Origin: Echinicola jeungdonensis
GTDB lineage: Bacteria; Bacteroidota; Bacteroidia; Cytophagales; Cyclobacteriaceae
Assembly (NCBI RefSeq): GCF_030409905.1
Contig: NZ_JAUFQT010000001.1
Span: forward strand, 3,061,001-3,125,000
DNA: 64,000 nt
Direction: 5' to 3'
Part shown: positions 1 to 10,718 of the stretch, one piece after another
Layout of the letters: every line of letters begins with the position of its first letter
How positions within the stretch are numbered: the first letter of the stretch is position 1
Made by a program: the position numbers and the translations under genes
Notes under the pieces: generated by a model
What the model was told of the DNA's origin: nothing
The model's database searches: none
The model's input: the letters and a program-made list of their open reading frames with translations, nothing else

Positions 1-2
1 AA

Positions 3-962
3 AAAGCCCGGAATATTACTTTAATGGTTTTTGATAAAACCGGAACCTTGACAAAGGGATCATTTGGAGTGACCCGGTTTGAAAGTGTAGATCAAGATCT
101 TAACAAAAATGACATATTGAAAATTGCAGGGGCTGTGGAAAGCCAATCGGAGCACCCCATAGCCAATGGAATTATCAAAAAGTTGAAGGAAAAAGATCTG
201 GAAATTGGTTCGGCCAAAGATTATGAAAATATCAGCGGTGAAGGAGTAAAAGCCACCTGGGAAGGGAAAAATGTGAAGATTGTAAGTCCTGGTTATTTAA
301 AAAAAGAAAAATTAGAACTTCCAGAAGGAGCCTTTGAATCTGAAAAGGAAACCGTAGTGTTTTTATTGATGGAAGGAAAGGTGGCAGGTTATATTGCTTT
401 GGCAGATGAAATCAGGGAAGATTCCTATGAGGCCGTGGAAACCCTGAAAAAAGAAGGTATAAAGGTAGTGATGGCTACTGGTGATAATGAAGATGTAGCA
501 AAAGCAGTGAGTGAGTCTTTGGATTTGGATGGATATTACTCAGAAGTATTACCCGAAGAAAAGCAGGAATTGGTCAAAAAGGCCCAGAAAGAAGGTGAAA
601 TTGTTGCTATGACCGGAGATGGGGTGAATGATGCCCCGGCTTTGGCTCAAGCGGATATTGGAATTGCTGTAGGTTCGGGCACTGATGTAGCTGCAGAAAC
701 AGCGGATATTGTGTTGGTACATAGTAACCCGAAAGACATTGCTGCCCTGATACTTTTTGGAAAAGCCACTTACAGCAAAATGGTTCAAAATCTAATATGG
801 GCAACAGCCTATAATGCTGTTGCCCTTCCCCTTGCTACAGGATTTGTATCAGGTTGGGTGATCAGCCCAGCTATGGGAGCAGTATTTATGAGTTTAAGTA
901 CAATTATAGTAGCCTTAAACGCGCAATTGCTCAAACGAAAATTAAAATTGCAAAACAGTTAG
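3..962 (+). CDS. Copper-type P1B ATPase, C-terminal part (5' end outside window)
   Basis: The reading frame is open to the window edge (first full codon at 3), so the N-terminal metal-binding and first membrane segments are missing. Numbering from the Met at 24, the phosphorylation motif DKTGT has its Asp at residue 4. The P1B-specific SEHPIA motif is near 42-47, the TGDN motif near 153, and the hinge TGDGVNDAP near 198. Two C-terminal membrane helices follow, with YNAVALPLA and MSLSTIIVALNAQ. The MS-x-ST signature in the last helices resembles CopB/P1B-3 pumps rather than CopA, so copper (or silver) export at the inner membrane is likely. Metal specificity is inferred because the CPx helix is outside the window. 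The gene is convergent with the next one, with 4 bp between the stop codons. Confidence 0.9.
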   Translation, partial: KARNITLMVFDKTGTLTKGSFGVTRFESVDQDLNKNDILKIAGAVESQSEHPIANGIIKKLKEKDLEIGSAKDYENISGEGVKATWEGKNVKIVSPGYLKKEKLELPEGAFESEKETVVFLLMEGKVAGYIALADEIREDSYEAVETLKKEGIKVVMATGDNEDVAKAVSESLDLDGYYSEVLPEEKQELVKKAQKEGEIVAMTGDGVNDAPALAQADIGIAVGSGTDVAAETADIVLVHSNPKDIAALILFGKATYSKMVQNLIWATAYNAVALPLATGFVSGWVISPAMGAVFMSLSTIIVALNAQLLKRKLKLQNS

Positions 963-966
963 TTTC

Positions 967-2262
967 TTACGAAACGGGATGGGTCAGGGAGCCAAACCTT
1001 TTGATAATGGCTTTTTCCAGGTCATCCCGGTGTTCTGGAGCTGCTATTTTCATCAATTCATAAGCCCTTTGGTGCAGGTTTTTACCGTAAAGATAGGCTA
1101 TCCCATATTCAGTGACTACATAATGCATATGGGCCCTAGTGGTTACCACACCTGCGCCTTCTTTTAAGAAAGGAACAATTTTGGAAAACCCTTTTTTGGT
1201 GGCAGCTGAAAGGGCCATGATAGGTTTTCCTCCTTCCGAAAGTGCAGCACCCCTCATAAAGTCCATTTGTCCACCTACTCCAGAATATTGGTAAGTGCCT
1301 ATAGAGTCTGCGCAAACTTGGCCGGTAAGATCCATTTCCAAACAGGAATTGATGGAAATCATTTTAGGATTTTTTCGGATTACTGCGGTATCATTGACAT
1401 AGGAAGTTGCGTGAAAGGAAAATATTGGATTGTCATTGATTCGGTCATACATTTTTTGGTTCCCTACCGCAAATGCACTAACAATTTTCCCAGGATGCCG
1501 GGTTTTGAATTTATTGGTCAATGCGCCACTATCCATCAATCCCAGAATACCATTGGAAAACATCTCTGTATGTACCCCTAGGTCTTTATGGTTGTGGAGG
1601 GCATCCAATACAGCATCAGGGATGGCCCCAATGCCCATTTGTAAAGTTGAACGGTCTTCAATTAATTCTGCTATATTCTGACCGATTTTTCTTTCATTTT
1701 CCCCGATTTTGGTGCTATAATCCACTGAGGGTAAAGGATCATTTGCTTCCACTACATGGTCAAACCGGCTGATGTGGACCATACCGTCACCATGGGTTCT
1801 GGGCATATGAGGATTTACTTGGGCAATCAGGATTTTGGCGGTTTCCGCTGCAGCTCTGGCAATATCTACGGATACCCCCAATGAACAATAACCATGGGCA
1901 TCCGGAGGGCTGACATTTAACAGGGCAACATCCAAAGGGAGAATATTTCTTCTGAATAATATACCGATTTCACTTAGAAAAATGGGGACGTAACAACCCT
2001 GAGGTGAATTGACCGCAGACCTGACATTTTCCGAAACAAAAAGAGAATTGATAAAGAAACTGTCTCTGCACCTCTCCTCAGTTAAGGGCATAGCACCTAA
2101 AGTGGTGATGGATACTATTTCAACATTTTTCAACTCCTCTGACCGGTTGGCGAGTGCTTCAAGGAGGGTTGAAGGTGTGGCAGCACTGCCGTGAACAAAT
2201 ACGCGGTCATTACTTTTGATGACTTTTACAGCCTCATCAGCAGTGGTGTATGAATAACTCAT
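967..2262 (-). CDS. Acetyl-CoA hydrolase/transferase family (4-hydroxybutyrate or propionate CoA-transferase type)
   Basis: The 431-residue protein matches class I CoA-transferases of the acetyl-CoA hydrolase/transferase family in length and motifs. GIGAIP is at about 210-215, and the segment VHTEMFSNG contains the likely catalytic Glu233, which forms the glutamyl-CoA thioester in this family. The enzyme would be cytosolic and move CoA between short acyl groups (acetate, propionate, succinate or 4-hydroxybutyrate); the substrate cannot be read from sequence. It is divergent from icmF, which makes or consumes acyl-CoA intermediates, so a shared role in short-chain acyl-CoA metabolism is possible. 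The start is the only good ATG, and the N-terminus SYTTADEAVKVIKSNDRVFV is typical of the family. Confidence 0.85.
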   Translation of the reverse strand: MSYSYTTADEAVKVIKSNDRVFVHGSAATPSTLLEALANRSEELKNVEIVSITTLGAMPLTEERCRDSFFINSLFVSENVRSAVNSPQGCYVPIFLSEIGILFRRNILPLDVALLNVSPPDAHGYCSLGVSVDIARAAAETAKILIAQVNPHMPRTHGDGMVHISRFDHVVEANDPLPSVDYSTKIGENERKIGQNIAELIEDRSTLQMGIGAIPDAVLDALHNHKDLGVHTEMFSNGILGLMDSGALTNKFKTRHPGKIVSAFAVGNQKMYDRINDNPIFSFHATSYVNDTAVIRKNPKMISINSCLEMDLTGQVCADSIGTYQYSGVGGQMDFMRGAALSEGGKPIMALSAATKKGFSKIVPFLKEGAGVVTTRAHMHYVVTEYGIAYLYGKNLHQRAYELMKIAAPEHRDDLEKAIIKRFGSLTHPVS

Positions 2263-2611
2263 ATCCTTGTGGTTTTAGGATGAAAAGAAAGATTTCTAAT
2301 TACTTCTATTTTAATCATTTATAATGGTACAAAGCAAAGGGTTATTTTTTGGGAACTAACTGACATTTGTCATGTTTAGGGATGATTTAAAGCTTGAGAA
2401 GGCCTGGAGAATCTTTAATATATTTGGATGGTGTTGATGTGGTAAGGGGTTCGCCAAATAATATATGGATCAAATGCTGTTTTAACCTGAAAGAAGTGGT
2501 TTGATTTTGTTATATTCGCATACATTATAAAGCAAATGGGACAATGGTTTTATCCGTTTAATTTCAAAAGGAATAAGTTCTCCTTTGTCCTGCCCAAAGT
2601 AAACCGCATAC
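2263..2611. promoter_or_regulatory. Divergent intergenic region between CoA-transferase and icmF
   Basis: This 349-bp region must hold promoters for both divergent genes. On the plus strand TATATTCG at 2511-2518 matches the Bacteroidota -7 box TAnnTTTG at all but one position, but no TTTG lies 19-21 bp upstream. The icmF promoter assignment is therefore weak. No hairpin or RNA motif was recognised. Confidence 0.3.
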
Positions 2612-5600
2612 ATGTCCAAAAAAAGTTCAACATACCGCCCACAAAATCCTGTAAGAATAGTCACCGCCGCCTCTCTTTTTGATGGACACGATGTGGCCAT
2701 TAATATTATGAGAAGGATCATTCAGGCTGCAGGTTGTGAGGTTATTCATTTAGGTCACAACCGTTCGGTGCAGGAAATTGTGGAATGTGCTATTCAGGAG
2801 GATGTCCAGGCCATTGCCATTACTTCCTACCAGGGTGGGCATTTGGAATTTTTTAAATATATGTATGATTTGCTTCAGGAACGTGGTGCAGGTCATATTA
2901 AGCTGTTTGGAGGAGGTGGTGGGACCATCCTTCCTGAAGAAATCAAAGAATTACATGGTTTTGGTATCACAAGAGTTTATTCACCAGATGATGGAAGAAA
3001 GATGGGCTTGCAGGGAATGATCAATGAAGTGGTGAAGGAGTCTGATTTTCCAATTGGGAAAGATTTACAACCTGACCATTCCCTTGAACTAAATAATGTG
3101 AAAACAATTGCCAGGGCTATTTCTGCTGTAGAAAATTATCCTGAAGAATGCCAAAAGCTAATGGATTGTTTTCGGGAAAAAGCCCAAAAAAGTAATGTTC
3201 CCATATTAGGAATTACAGGTACGGGGGGAGCCGGAAAATCCTCTTTGGTAGATGAGTTTGTCAGGCGTTTTCTGAAGGATTTTCCAGATAAAAATTTGGC
3301 TATTATTTCTGTGGACCCTTCAAAGAGAAAAACAGGAGGAGCCCTGTTAGGGGACCGGATCCGAATGAACGCCATTAATAGTTCAAGGGTTTATATGCGG
3401 TCTTTGGCCACCCGTCAGGCCAATTTGGCGCTTTCAAATCATGTTCAAGATGCTGTAGATATTGTCAAAGCAGCTGGTTTTGACCTGGTCATATTGGAAA
3501 CTTCCGGGATTGGACAATCGGATACGGAAATCACTGAGCACTCAGACCTTTCATTGTATGTAATGACGCCAGAGTATGGGGCTGCTACCCAGTTGGAGAA
3601 AATAGATATGCTGGATTTTGCTGATGTCATTGCCCTGAACAAATTTGACAAAAGAGGGGCTTTGGATGCCTTGCGGGATGTAAGGAAGCAATATTCCAGA
3701 AACCATGGCCTTTGGGATGCCAAGGAGGAGAATTTGCCTATTTATGGTACCATTGCCTCCCAGTTTAATGATCCAGGTATGAACCAGCTTTACCATTATA
3801 TCATGAAAAAGTTGGGAGAACTTGCTCCTGAAAAACTACCTGTCAAGAAGTTGGGCGAATTTTCTTCCTCGGAAAAAATATTTATTATTCCACCGTCCAG
3901 AACCCGGTATTTGTCAGAAATAACAGAAACAAACAGGAGTTATGACCAATGGGTTGAGGAACAAAAAGAAATTGCTCAAAAGCTATTTGGCCTAAAAAAA
4001 TCCATGGAGGCCGTCAAAACCATGGAAGTTGGGGATGTGGAGGGAATTTTAAAATCCCTTCAAAAGGTTTATGAAAAAATAGCCTTGGAATTAGATCCAA
4101 AAAATAAAAAATGGTTGGAAGAATGGCCTGAAATAGTTGGGAATTATGCCAAAGATCAATTTGTTTTTCAGGTTCGGAATAAGAAAATAAAGGTTAAAAC
4201 TTTTTCTGCTTCTTTATCGGGAACGCGTATCCCCAAAGTGGTTTTGCCCAAATATGAAGCTTGGGGAGATCTTTTGAAATGGGGCCTTAGGGAAAATGTC
4301 CCCGGAGAATTTCCTTTTACGGCTGGCGTTTTTCCTTTCAAAAGAGAGGGAGAGGACCCCACCAGGATGTTTGCTGGGGAAGGGGGACCTGAAAGGACCA
4401 ATAAGCGGTTCCATTATGTATCCAGGGACATGCCGGCCAAAAGGCTTTCTACTGCCTTTGATTCTGTAACACTTTATGGAGAGGACCCGGATTACCGTCC
4501 GGACATTTTTGGGAAAATAGGTAATTCGGGGGTCAATATTTGTTGCCTGGATGATATGAAAAAGCTGTATTCCGGTTTTGATCTGGCAGATCCACTTACA
4601 TCGGTTTCCATGACCATCAATGGTCCTGCAGCAGCAATGACAGCTTTTTTTATGAATGCAGCCATAGACCAGCAATGTGAAAAATACATTATGGATCACG
4701 GTCTTGTAGAAGAAGTTGAGGGCAAAATTAAGGAGATTTATAATGAAAAAGGAGTGGAAAGGCCATTCTACGCAGCATCCTTGCCAGAAGGGCATAATAG
4801 GTTGGGCTTGATGTTATTGGGGGTTACCGGTGATCAGGTTTTGGAAAAAGAAGTTTATGAAAAAATTAAGGCTGATACCCTAACAAAAGTGCGTGGGACG
4901 GTGCAAGCTGATATTTTGAAAGAGGATCAAGCTCAAAATACCTGTATTTTCTCCACAGAGTTTTCTCTTAGGTTAATGGGAGATGTACAACAATATTTTA
5001 TTGATAAGGGAGTAAGAAATTTCTATTCTGTATCCATTTCAGGCTACCATATTGCAGAAGCTGGGGCCAACCCCATTACCCAATTGGCATTGACCCTTTC
5101 CAATGGCTTTACCTATGTGGAATATTATGTTTCTCGGGGAATGGATATCAATAAATTTTCTCCTAATCTGTCCTTTTTCTTTTCCAATGGAATCGATCCT
5201 GAATATGCGGTGATTGGCAGGGTGGCCCGAAGGATATGGGCCAAGGCCATGAAATTAAAATATGGAGCCAATGAACGCTCCCAGATGCTGAAATACCATA
5301 TTCAGACTTCAGGGCGTTCATTGCATGCTCAGGAAATAGACTTCAATGATATTAGAACCACCTTACAGGCCTTGTATGCCATTTATGATAATTGCAACTC
5401 ATTGCATACCAATGCTTATGATGAGGCCATCACTACCCCTACAGAATCATCTGTAAGGAGGGCCATGGCCATCCAGTTAATTATTAACAAGGAGTTGGGC
5501 CTTACCAAAAATGAGAACCCAAGCCAAGGGGCATTTATTATTGAAGAACTTACCGATTTGGTAGAGGAAGCTGTATATTCGGAGTTTGATAGGATTACCG

Positions 5601-5992
5601 AGCGGGGAGGCGTTTTGGGGGCCATGGAAACCATGTATCAACGGGGTAAGATCCAGGAAGAAAGCCTTCATTATGAAACCCTCAAACATTCAGGGGAATA
5701 CCCCATCATCGGAGTGAATACCTTCCTATCCTCAAAGGGATCTCCAACGGTGACTCCCGGAGAAGTAATCAGGGCTACTCCGGAAGAAAAGGAACTTCAA
5801 ATTAAGGAATTGAATAACCTGCATTTAAAATATAAAAGCCTTGCAGCTGAATTATTAGTTGATTTAAAAAAATCAGCTGTTGAAAATGGTAATGTCTTTG
5901 GCCAACTAATGGAAACGGTAAAACATTGTTCTTTGGGGCAAATTACCCATGCGTTGTACGAGGTGGGCGGCGAGTACAGGAGAAATATGTAA
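2612..5992 (+). CDS. icmF: Fused isobutyryl-CoA mutase IcmF (B12-dependent, with G-protein chaperone domain)
   Basis: The 1126-residue protein has the IcmF order. A cobalamin-binding domain occupies about 12-150, with the Asp24-x-His26 signature in [10 protein letters not shown] MeaB-like GTPase domain follows, with P-loop [12 protein letters not shown] near 200-211 and a NKFD guanine-specificity motif. A linker leads to the methylmalonyl-CoA-mutase-like catalytic barrel from about 560 to the end. Family members interconvert isobutyryl-CoA and n-butyryl-CoA (some also isovaleryl/pivalyl-CoA) using adenosylcobalamin, with the G domain guarding cofactor loading. The length is full and no break is visible. 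The divergent CoA-transferase suggests a local acyl-CoA module. The mutase substrate is assigned from the fusion architecture, not from individual active-site residues. Confidence 0.93.
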   Translation: MSKKSSTYRPQNPVRIVTAASLFDGHDVAINIMRRIIQAAGCEVIHLGHNRSVQEIVECAIQEDVQAIAITSYQGGHLEFFKYMYDLLQERGAGHIKLFGGGGGTILPEEIKELHGFGITRVYSPDDGRKMGLQGMINEVVKESDFPIGKDLQPDHSLELNNVKTIARAISAVENYPEECQKLMDCFREKAQKSNVPILGITGTGGAGKSSLVDEFVRRFLKDFPDKNLAIISVDPSKRKTGGALLGDRIRMNAINSSRVYMRSLATRQANLALSNHVQDAVDIVKAAGFDLVILETSGIGQSDTEITEHSDLSLYVMTPEYGAATQLEKIDMLDFADVIALNKFDKRGALDALRDVRKQYSRNHGLWDAKEENLPIYGTIASQFNDPGMNQLYHYIMKKLGELAPEKLPVKKLGEFSSSEKIFIIPPSRTRYLSEITETNRSYDQWVEEQKEIAQKLFGLKKSMEAVKTMEVGDVEGILKSLQKVYEKIALELDPKNKKWLEEWPEIVGNYAKDQFVFQVRNKKIKVKTFSASLSGTRIPKVVLPKYEAWGDLLKWGLRENVPGEFPFTAGVFPFKREGEDPTRMFAGEGGPERTNKRFHYVSRDMPAKRLSTAFDSVTLYGEDPDYRPDIFGKIGNSGVNICCLDDMKKLYSGFDLADPLTSVSMTINGPAAAMTAFFMNAAIDQQCEKYIMDHGLVEEVEGKIKEIYNEKGVERPFYAASLPEGHNRLGLMLLGVTGDQVLEKEVYEKIKADTLTKVRGTVQADILKEDQAQNTCIFSTEFSLRLMGDVQQYFIDKGVRNFYSVSISGYHIAEAGANPITQLALTLSNGFTYVEYYVSRGMDINKFSPNLSFFFSNGIDPEYAVIGRVARRIWAKAMKLKYGANERSQMLKYHIQTSGRSLHAQEIDFNDIRTTLQALYAIYDNCNSLHTNAYDEAITTPTESSVRRAMAIQLIINKELGLTKNENPSQGAFIIEELTDLVEEAVYSEFDRITERGGVLGAMETMYQRGKIQEESLHYETLKHSGEYPIIGVNTFLSSKGSPTVTPGEVIRATPEEKELQIKELNNLHLKYKSLAAELLVDLKKSAVENGNVFGQLMETVKHCSLGQITHALYEVGGEYRRNM

Positions 5993-6052
5993 GGTGGATA
6001 TTATTCTAAACAAACAGGAAAAATTTATAACAATAAAATAAAATAATTAATA

Positions 6053-6469
6053 ATGGCGAAAAGAAATGTAACCGTCACTATGAAGGATGATTATGAATAT
6101 GAATCTGTCAATCCTTCTGGAAATAAAGTGTCCATTGACATGTATGATCCCGATAAAAAGCAACATCAATCTCCAATGGATTTGGTGCTTTCTGCAGTGG
6201 CAAGCTGTGCATCTGTGGATGCAGTATTGATGATGAAGAAAAAAAGAAAGACGGTTTCTGGTTTTACAGTGGAAGCTGAGGGTGACCGGGATGAAGGGAT
6301 TCCTGCCTATTATAAAAACATCCATATGAAATTTATTTTGACCTCCCCGGATGCTACCGAGAAGGAGTTTGCCAAGGTTATCAAATTGGCGGTGGACAAA
6401 TATTGCTCCGTTTCTGCTTCCCTCAATGCTGAGATAACCTATTCATCAGAAGTAAAAAAAGAAGCATGA
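6053..6469 (+). CDS. OsmC-family peroxiredoxin-like protein
   Basis: This is a small cytosolic protein of 138 residues with the OsmC/Ohr fold signature. It has SPMDLVLSAVASCASVDAV carrying the first Cys and VDKYCSVSASL carrying the second, the spacing used for thiol-based peroxide reduction. The sequence fits the YhfA-like subgroup better than Ohr or OsmC proper. It starts 60 bp after icmF on the same strand and overlaps the next ORF by 4 bp (ATGA), so it is probably the first gene of a two-gene unit. A role in organic hydroperoxide detoxification is inferred from the family. Confidence 0.88.
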   Translation: MAKRNVTVTMKDDYEYESVNPSGNKVSIDMYDPDKKQHQSPMDLVLSAVASCASVDAVLMMKKKRKTVSGFTVEAEGDRDEGIPAYYKNIHMKFILTSPDATEKEFAKVIKLAVDKYCSVSASLNAEITYSSEVKKEA

Positions 6470-6705
6470 GGGTAATCCGCGAATTTTCTAAAAATGATCT
6501 CCGAATATCCATTTTTGTTTGGAACAATAAATACCTCCTGAAATACGAGCAGGGAATGGCCGAACAGACCTTTAAGGTGAATGAAACGGATATTTTGGAA
6601 GAAAGCGACCTGGAATTGTTTTTCTCCGATGATTTTCTGGGAGAAGTCCAAAAAAGGTTTGAGGAAATGCATCAATCTCTTAGAAACCAGTTGGAAAATA
6701 TTTAA
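6466..6705 (+). CDS. Small conserved-looking protein of unknown function, coupled to osmC
   Basis: The product has 79 residues, no signal peptide, no membrane helix and many acidic residues. It starts MRVIREFSKNDLRISIFVW and ends in an amphipathic helix rich in Glu, Gln and Arg. The ATG overlaps the osmC stop as ATGA, the arrangement of translationally coupled partners, which is the main evidence that it is real. I do not recognise the family. The protein looks like a small two-layer beta-sheet plus helix, but that is only an impression from the hydrophobic pattern. Confidence 0.6.
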   Translation: MRVIREFSKNDLRISIFVWNNKYLLKYEQGMAEQTFKVNETDILEESDLELFFSDDFLGEVQKRFEEMHQSLRNQLENI

Positions 6706-6714
6706 ATTCGTATA

Positions 6715-7730
6715 TTGTTTAAATATTCAAAGATGAGATGGTGTTTTTCTGTAAATGTGGTGATTTTATTAATTTCTTCGGCTTGTAAAAAGGAAATTAA
6801 TGAGGGAAATACCCAACAATTTGCCGATTTGGACTCCATTATTAATGTTATTGAGTCCAGGCTTTTTCCTTTGGAGGAAGACATTGATCAATTGACCAAC
6901 TTTACAGAAGAACTTTTTCAAAATCAGGAGTTTTATATCCAAAAAGCAGAGAAGGAAAGATATAAAATTTCGGAAGATGGGGTGGTTTTCAAGGAAGATG
7001 TCCAACCTTATGAAAGCGGTGTTTATGTGGCCGCCAATACACCCAATAGGGAAAAAGCTTTGCAACAGCTTTATTATACAGAGGCCATGGATTCCCTTTT
7101 GAGAATAATCAAAAACAAGACTCCATTCATTTCCCAGGTTTATTTTAATACCAAACTGCAAATGTGCAGGATTTATCCTGAATTTGATGTGTTAAATATT
7201 GCTGATGCCAATTTGGACCTGACTTCATTTAATTTTTATTATCTGGCAGATGAAGTTAGAAATCCGGAAAGGGAGTCCAGATGGGTTGAAGAAGTATATA
7301 TAGACCCTGCAGGCCGGGGCTGGATATTGTCCCTGATCCACCCGGTTTATTATTTGGGTGATCTCAAAGGGGTGTTAGGCATCGATATTACCGTTAAGGA
7401 TCTGTTCCAACAGTTTTTAAATATTAAGGGAAAGAAAATTGTAATTGTGGATGGTTCGGGGACAGTTGTTGCCGGGACTTCTGCCGCTATTGAAACTTTA
7501 AACCTACCCCGTTAAAATATCATACTTACATTCAGACCATTAATTCAGATAATTACAGAAAAGAGGATTTCAATCTTTTTAAAAGTAAAAGCAAGGAAGT
7601 CAGAAAAATGATATCAAAATTTTTGCTGGAAAATGATAATCAATTTATGTACCGTGAGGGGCAAAATTCATATAAAGTGTTGTGCAGACAAATGAATCTG
7701 CTTAACTGGTATGTATTGCAAATAGGTTAA
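6715..7730 (+). pseudogene. Cache-domain sensor lipoprotein, interrupted by a 1-nt frameshift
   Basis: The first frame runs 6715-7515 and ends at an abrupt stop. The -1 frame continues without a gap to a stop at 7728-7730, with protein-like sequence including YHTYIQTINSDNYRKEDF and a terminal LLNWYVLQIG. Adding one C to the CCCC run at 7507-7510 gives a continuous 338-residue protein. It has a signal peptide and lipobox (LLISSAC, Cys near residue 23) followed by a double-Cache (PDC-like) ligand-binding region; GRGWILSLIHPVYYLGDLKG is typical of Cache domains. It ends 17 bp before the hybrid kinase and probably supplies or modifies its periplasmic signal. The break could be real or a homopolymer sequencing error. 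Confidence 0.7.
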
Positions 7731-7747
7731 TAGAGGAAAGGTTCTCA

Positions 7748-10599
7748 ATGAAGGATGGGCTAAGATCACAAAAATTTCAATTATTGACAGGACTGACCTT
7801 TGGTTCAGTCTTATTGATAGTTTTTTTGGCATATTTTTTTTACAATGCCTTGTCCAACAACCATTTAAAAACCAATAGGCAATTTTTGAATAAACAAGTT
7901 GAGTCAGCCTCTAACGAAGTTAAAAGAAGGTTTAACACCCTAAAAGAAGACCTTATTTTTTATAAAACTAATTTGGAATCAGGCCTTGGAAAGGAAGGGA
8001 GAATTAATGAGGCCAGGATCCGCAAATTGCTCAATAGTTATATCTACCTTATTGATACCCTTTATGTGAAAAATCAAGGGGAAATGCTGGGGTATACCAT
8101 TAGAAATAACAATTATTTTGAGGTAATACCCATTGATCAATGGCCCGACTTCAAGGATAAAGGAAGACATTTGTTAATATCCAGTGGGGATAAAAAGGTT
8201 GAGTTGGCAGTTTCTCTTCAGTTATCTCATTTTATCAATTATTTTTCAAATAATTATTACCTGGGAGAAACTGGATATAAGTTTTTTGTGGAAGGAGACC
8301 AAATTCACCAAATCTCATCTGACCGAGATGAAGGGGGGATGTTTGTGGCCCCTGAAATGGCTGCACAAGTAAAAAAAGATGTTCAAGAAGGGGTGAAAGG
8401 AGATTATTCAGGGGAGATTAGGGCAATAGATGGAAAACAAAAGGAATCCATATTAGCACAATATCCTTTTAATCTTTATCCATTACAACAAGACTTTGCA
8501 TTGATTTTTGCCCTGGACAAATCTCCGGTTTTTACCAAGATTTATACAACATATTTTTACCTTTTTCTAGGGTTATTTGGATTATTACTCTTTATCATCT
8601 TTTTGATGATCAAATACTTCCGGAACATGAGCCAAAAGAACCAGGAATTGGAATCTAAGACAGGGGAGATCAATCTGCTTTTTGGGCAGCAAACCATGCT
8701 TCTACAGGAAACTAATGGCTTTGTTTATTATCATAATCAAAAGGGGATGGTTTCAAATGTTAGTGATAACCTGAAGGATGTTTTGGGGTATTCCAAAGAG
8801 GAGTTTATTGAAAATAATAAATCCTATATTGTCCCGGAAGACTTAAGGAGGCTTCAGAAAATGGCTCAAAATGCTTTGGTAAACAAAGAAGATTGCCTTT
8901 CCTATGAAATCAGCTTTATCAAAAAGAATGGAGAAGTTATCCGCACAAAAAACTTTGAAAAACTTTTTATGATGAAAAGGGAGTTTTTACCGGGAGTGTA
9001 GGAATTTGCACGGATATTAATGAAAAGTACCTTGCGGAACAGGAGTTGATCAAAAGTGAAAACCGGCTTAGGTTGGTCCTGAACAGCCTTCCGGATGTGA
9101 TTTTCATATATGATCATCAAGGTTTTTATAAGGATTTTTATGTTCAGGATGAAACGCTTTTTGTTCAAAAACCCAGTGAAATATTGGGGAAAAGCGTAAT
9201 GGAAGTTATTCCCAGTCCAATGAATGAGGATTTTATGGATGCCCTGAAAAAGGCGGTTAAAACCAATATGCTTCAAACCAGGCAAATTGAAATGGAAGGA
9301 TCCAATGGAAAAAAATGCTTTGAGGTTAGGTTCTTTAAATTGGATGAAGAAAGGGTGATTTCAATAGGCAGAGAGGTGACTGGTCAAAAGCTTTGGGAAA
9401 AAGGGCTGCAGGAAGCCAAAGAAATGGCAGAAATAGCCAATAAGGCCAAATCTGACTTTTTGGCCAATATGAGTCATGAAATTCGGACCCCAATGAATGG
9501 CCTTTTGGGAATGATCCACCTATTGGAAGATACCCAATTAGATACCCAACAAGAAGAGTATATTAAAGTGATCAAAGACTCGGGGGAGTCCTTGCTTTCA
9601 ATAATTAAAGATATTCTGGATTACTCTAAAATTGAAGCGGGCAAACTTGAATTAAACCTTAGCAGCATCCAGTTCAAAAGGGAAATTAACCGAGCCATCA
9701 ATATTTTTTCAGGGATGGTGGCCAAAAAAAACATTAAAATTAATTTGTCCCTCAGTCCTGAAATTCCTGAATGCCTTATTATTGACAAAGAGAAATTAAA
9801 TCAAATTCTATTCAACATTGTGGGGAATGCGATTAAGTTTACCCCTAATGGTGGTAGAATTAGTATTTCTATAAAGGGAGAGCATATAATGGAGGATAGT
9901 TTGATGATTAATTTCTCTATCTCTGACAATGGGGTGGGTATTCCTGTTTCTAAGATTGACCAATTGATCCATCCCTTTACCCAAGTGGGGAACGGAACGG
10001 AGACCGAAAAAAATGGGGCAGGCCTGGGCCTTGCTATTACCCATAAACTAGTAGAATTGATGGGTGGGAGTCTGAATGTCAGCAGCGAAGAAGGTAAGGG
10101 TTCGGAATTTTATTTTGCTATTTTTGCCACTATTTCCGAAAAGGAAAAGGTAGGTCTTGACAGTACGATCGAATCCAATCTTTCTGCCCTATATGATATG
10201 GATTATTTAGCAGGGCAATTTCCGTTGGATATTTTATTGGTGGAGGATAATGAGATTAACCTTCAGTTTATGCGGCTTTTGATGAAGCATTTGGGCTACC
10301 AACCTGAAATTGCGCTTAATGGTGTAGAGGCCTTGGAGAAAGTGAAAGAAAGAGAATTTGACCTTATTTTGATGGATTACCAAATGCCCTTGATGAATGG
10401 TCCGGAAGCCACCAAAGCCATAAGGAAATTAGAAAACGGAAAGTCGGTGAAAATCATCGGGCTCTCTGCCAATGTTTTCAAGGAGGAAATCGAAAAAGCC
10501 ATGCTTACCGGAATGGATGATTACCTTGCCAAGCCCGTTAAAATTCAGGATTTGATCGATAAAATAAAGGAGAGTTTTGATTACATAAAAAAAGCCTGA
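7748..10599 (+). pseudogene. Hybrid sensor histidine kinase/response regulator, interrupted by a 1-nt frameshift
   Basis: Frame one (7748-9001) encodes a membrane helix (about 12-32), a periplasmic Cache-like domain, a second helix (about 270-292) and a PAS domain from about 330. It then switches frame, and a second ORF (from 9046, open upstream to about 8969) continues the PAS domain, adds another PAS, and gives HisKA with phospho-acceptor His in MSHEIRTPMNG. HATPase motifs NIVGNAIKFTPNGG, DNGVGIP and GAGLGLAI follow, then a receiver domain with DILLVEDNEIN, phospho-Asp in LILMDYQMP and the conserved Lys in YLAKPV. Adding one T to the T run at 8964-8968 gives LFYDEKGVFTGSVGICTDI and a continuous 950-residue protein. 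No DNA-binding output domain is present. Confidence 0.8.
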
Positions 10600-10617
10600 T
10601 TTTAATCAGGCTTTTTT
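10587..10617. terminator. Bidirectional intrinsic terminator
   Basis: AGCCTGATT and AATCAGGCT form a 9-bp stem with a two-base loop, flanked by an A run on the left and a T run on the right. It can terminate the kinase gene on plus and the E2 gene on minus. It overlaps the last codons of the kinase gene. Confidence 0.85.
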
Positions 10618-10718
10618 CAGTCAGGAATAGTCAAAGGGATGGTTTTTGCTTAAATGGTGCAGGCATTTACAGTCCTCTTACGTGATGAATTATGACCATC
10701 CCAGATATTATTGAGATT

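Noticed and set aside
2448..2456. GGTTCGCC-like string as a tRNA T-loop
   Set aside because: No matching acceptor, D or anticodon arms nearby; no tRNA found anywhere in the window.
4214..4795. 193-codon ORF on the minus strand inside icmF
   Set aside because: Antisense to a complete, well-supported mutase gene; Cys/His/Phe-rich translation without a domain.
7507..8968. Programmed ribosomal frameshifting to explain the broken sensor genes
   Set aside because: Neither the CTA CCC CGT nor the CTT TTT ATG site fits a slippery heptamer in the zero frame, and a homopolymer indel explains both breaks more simply.
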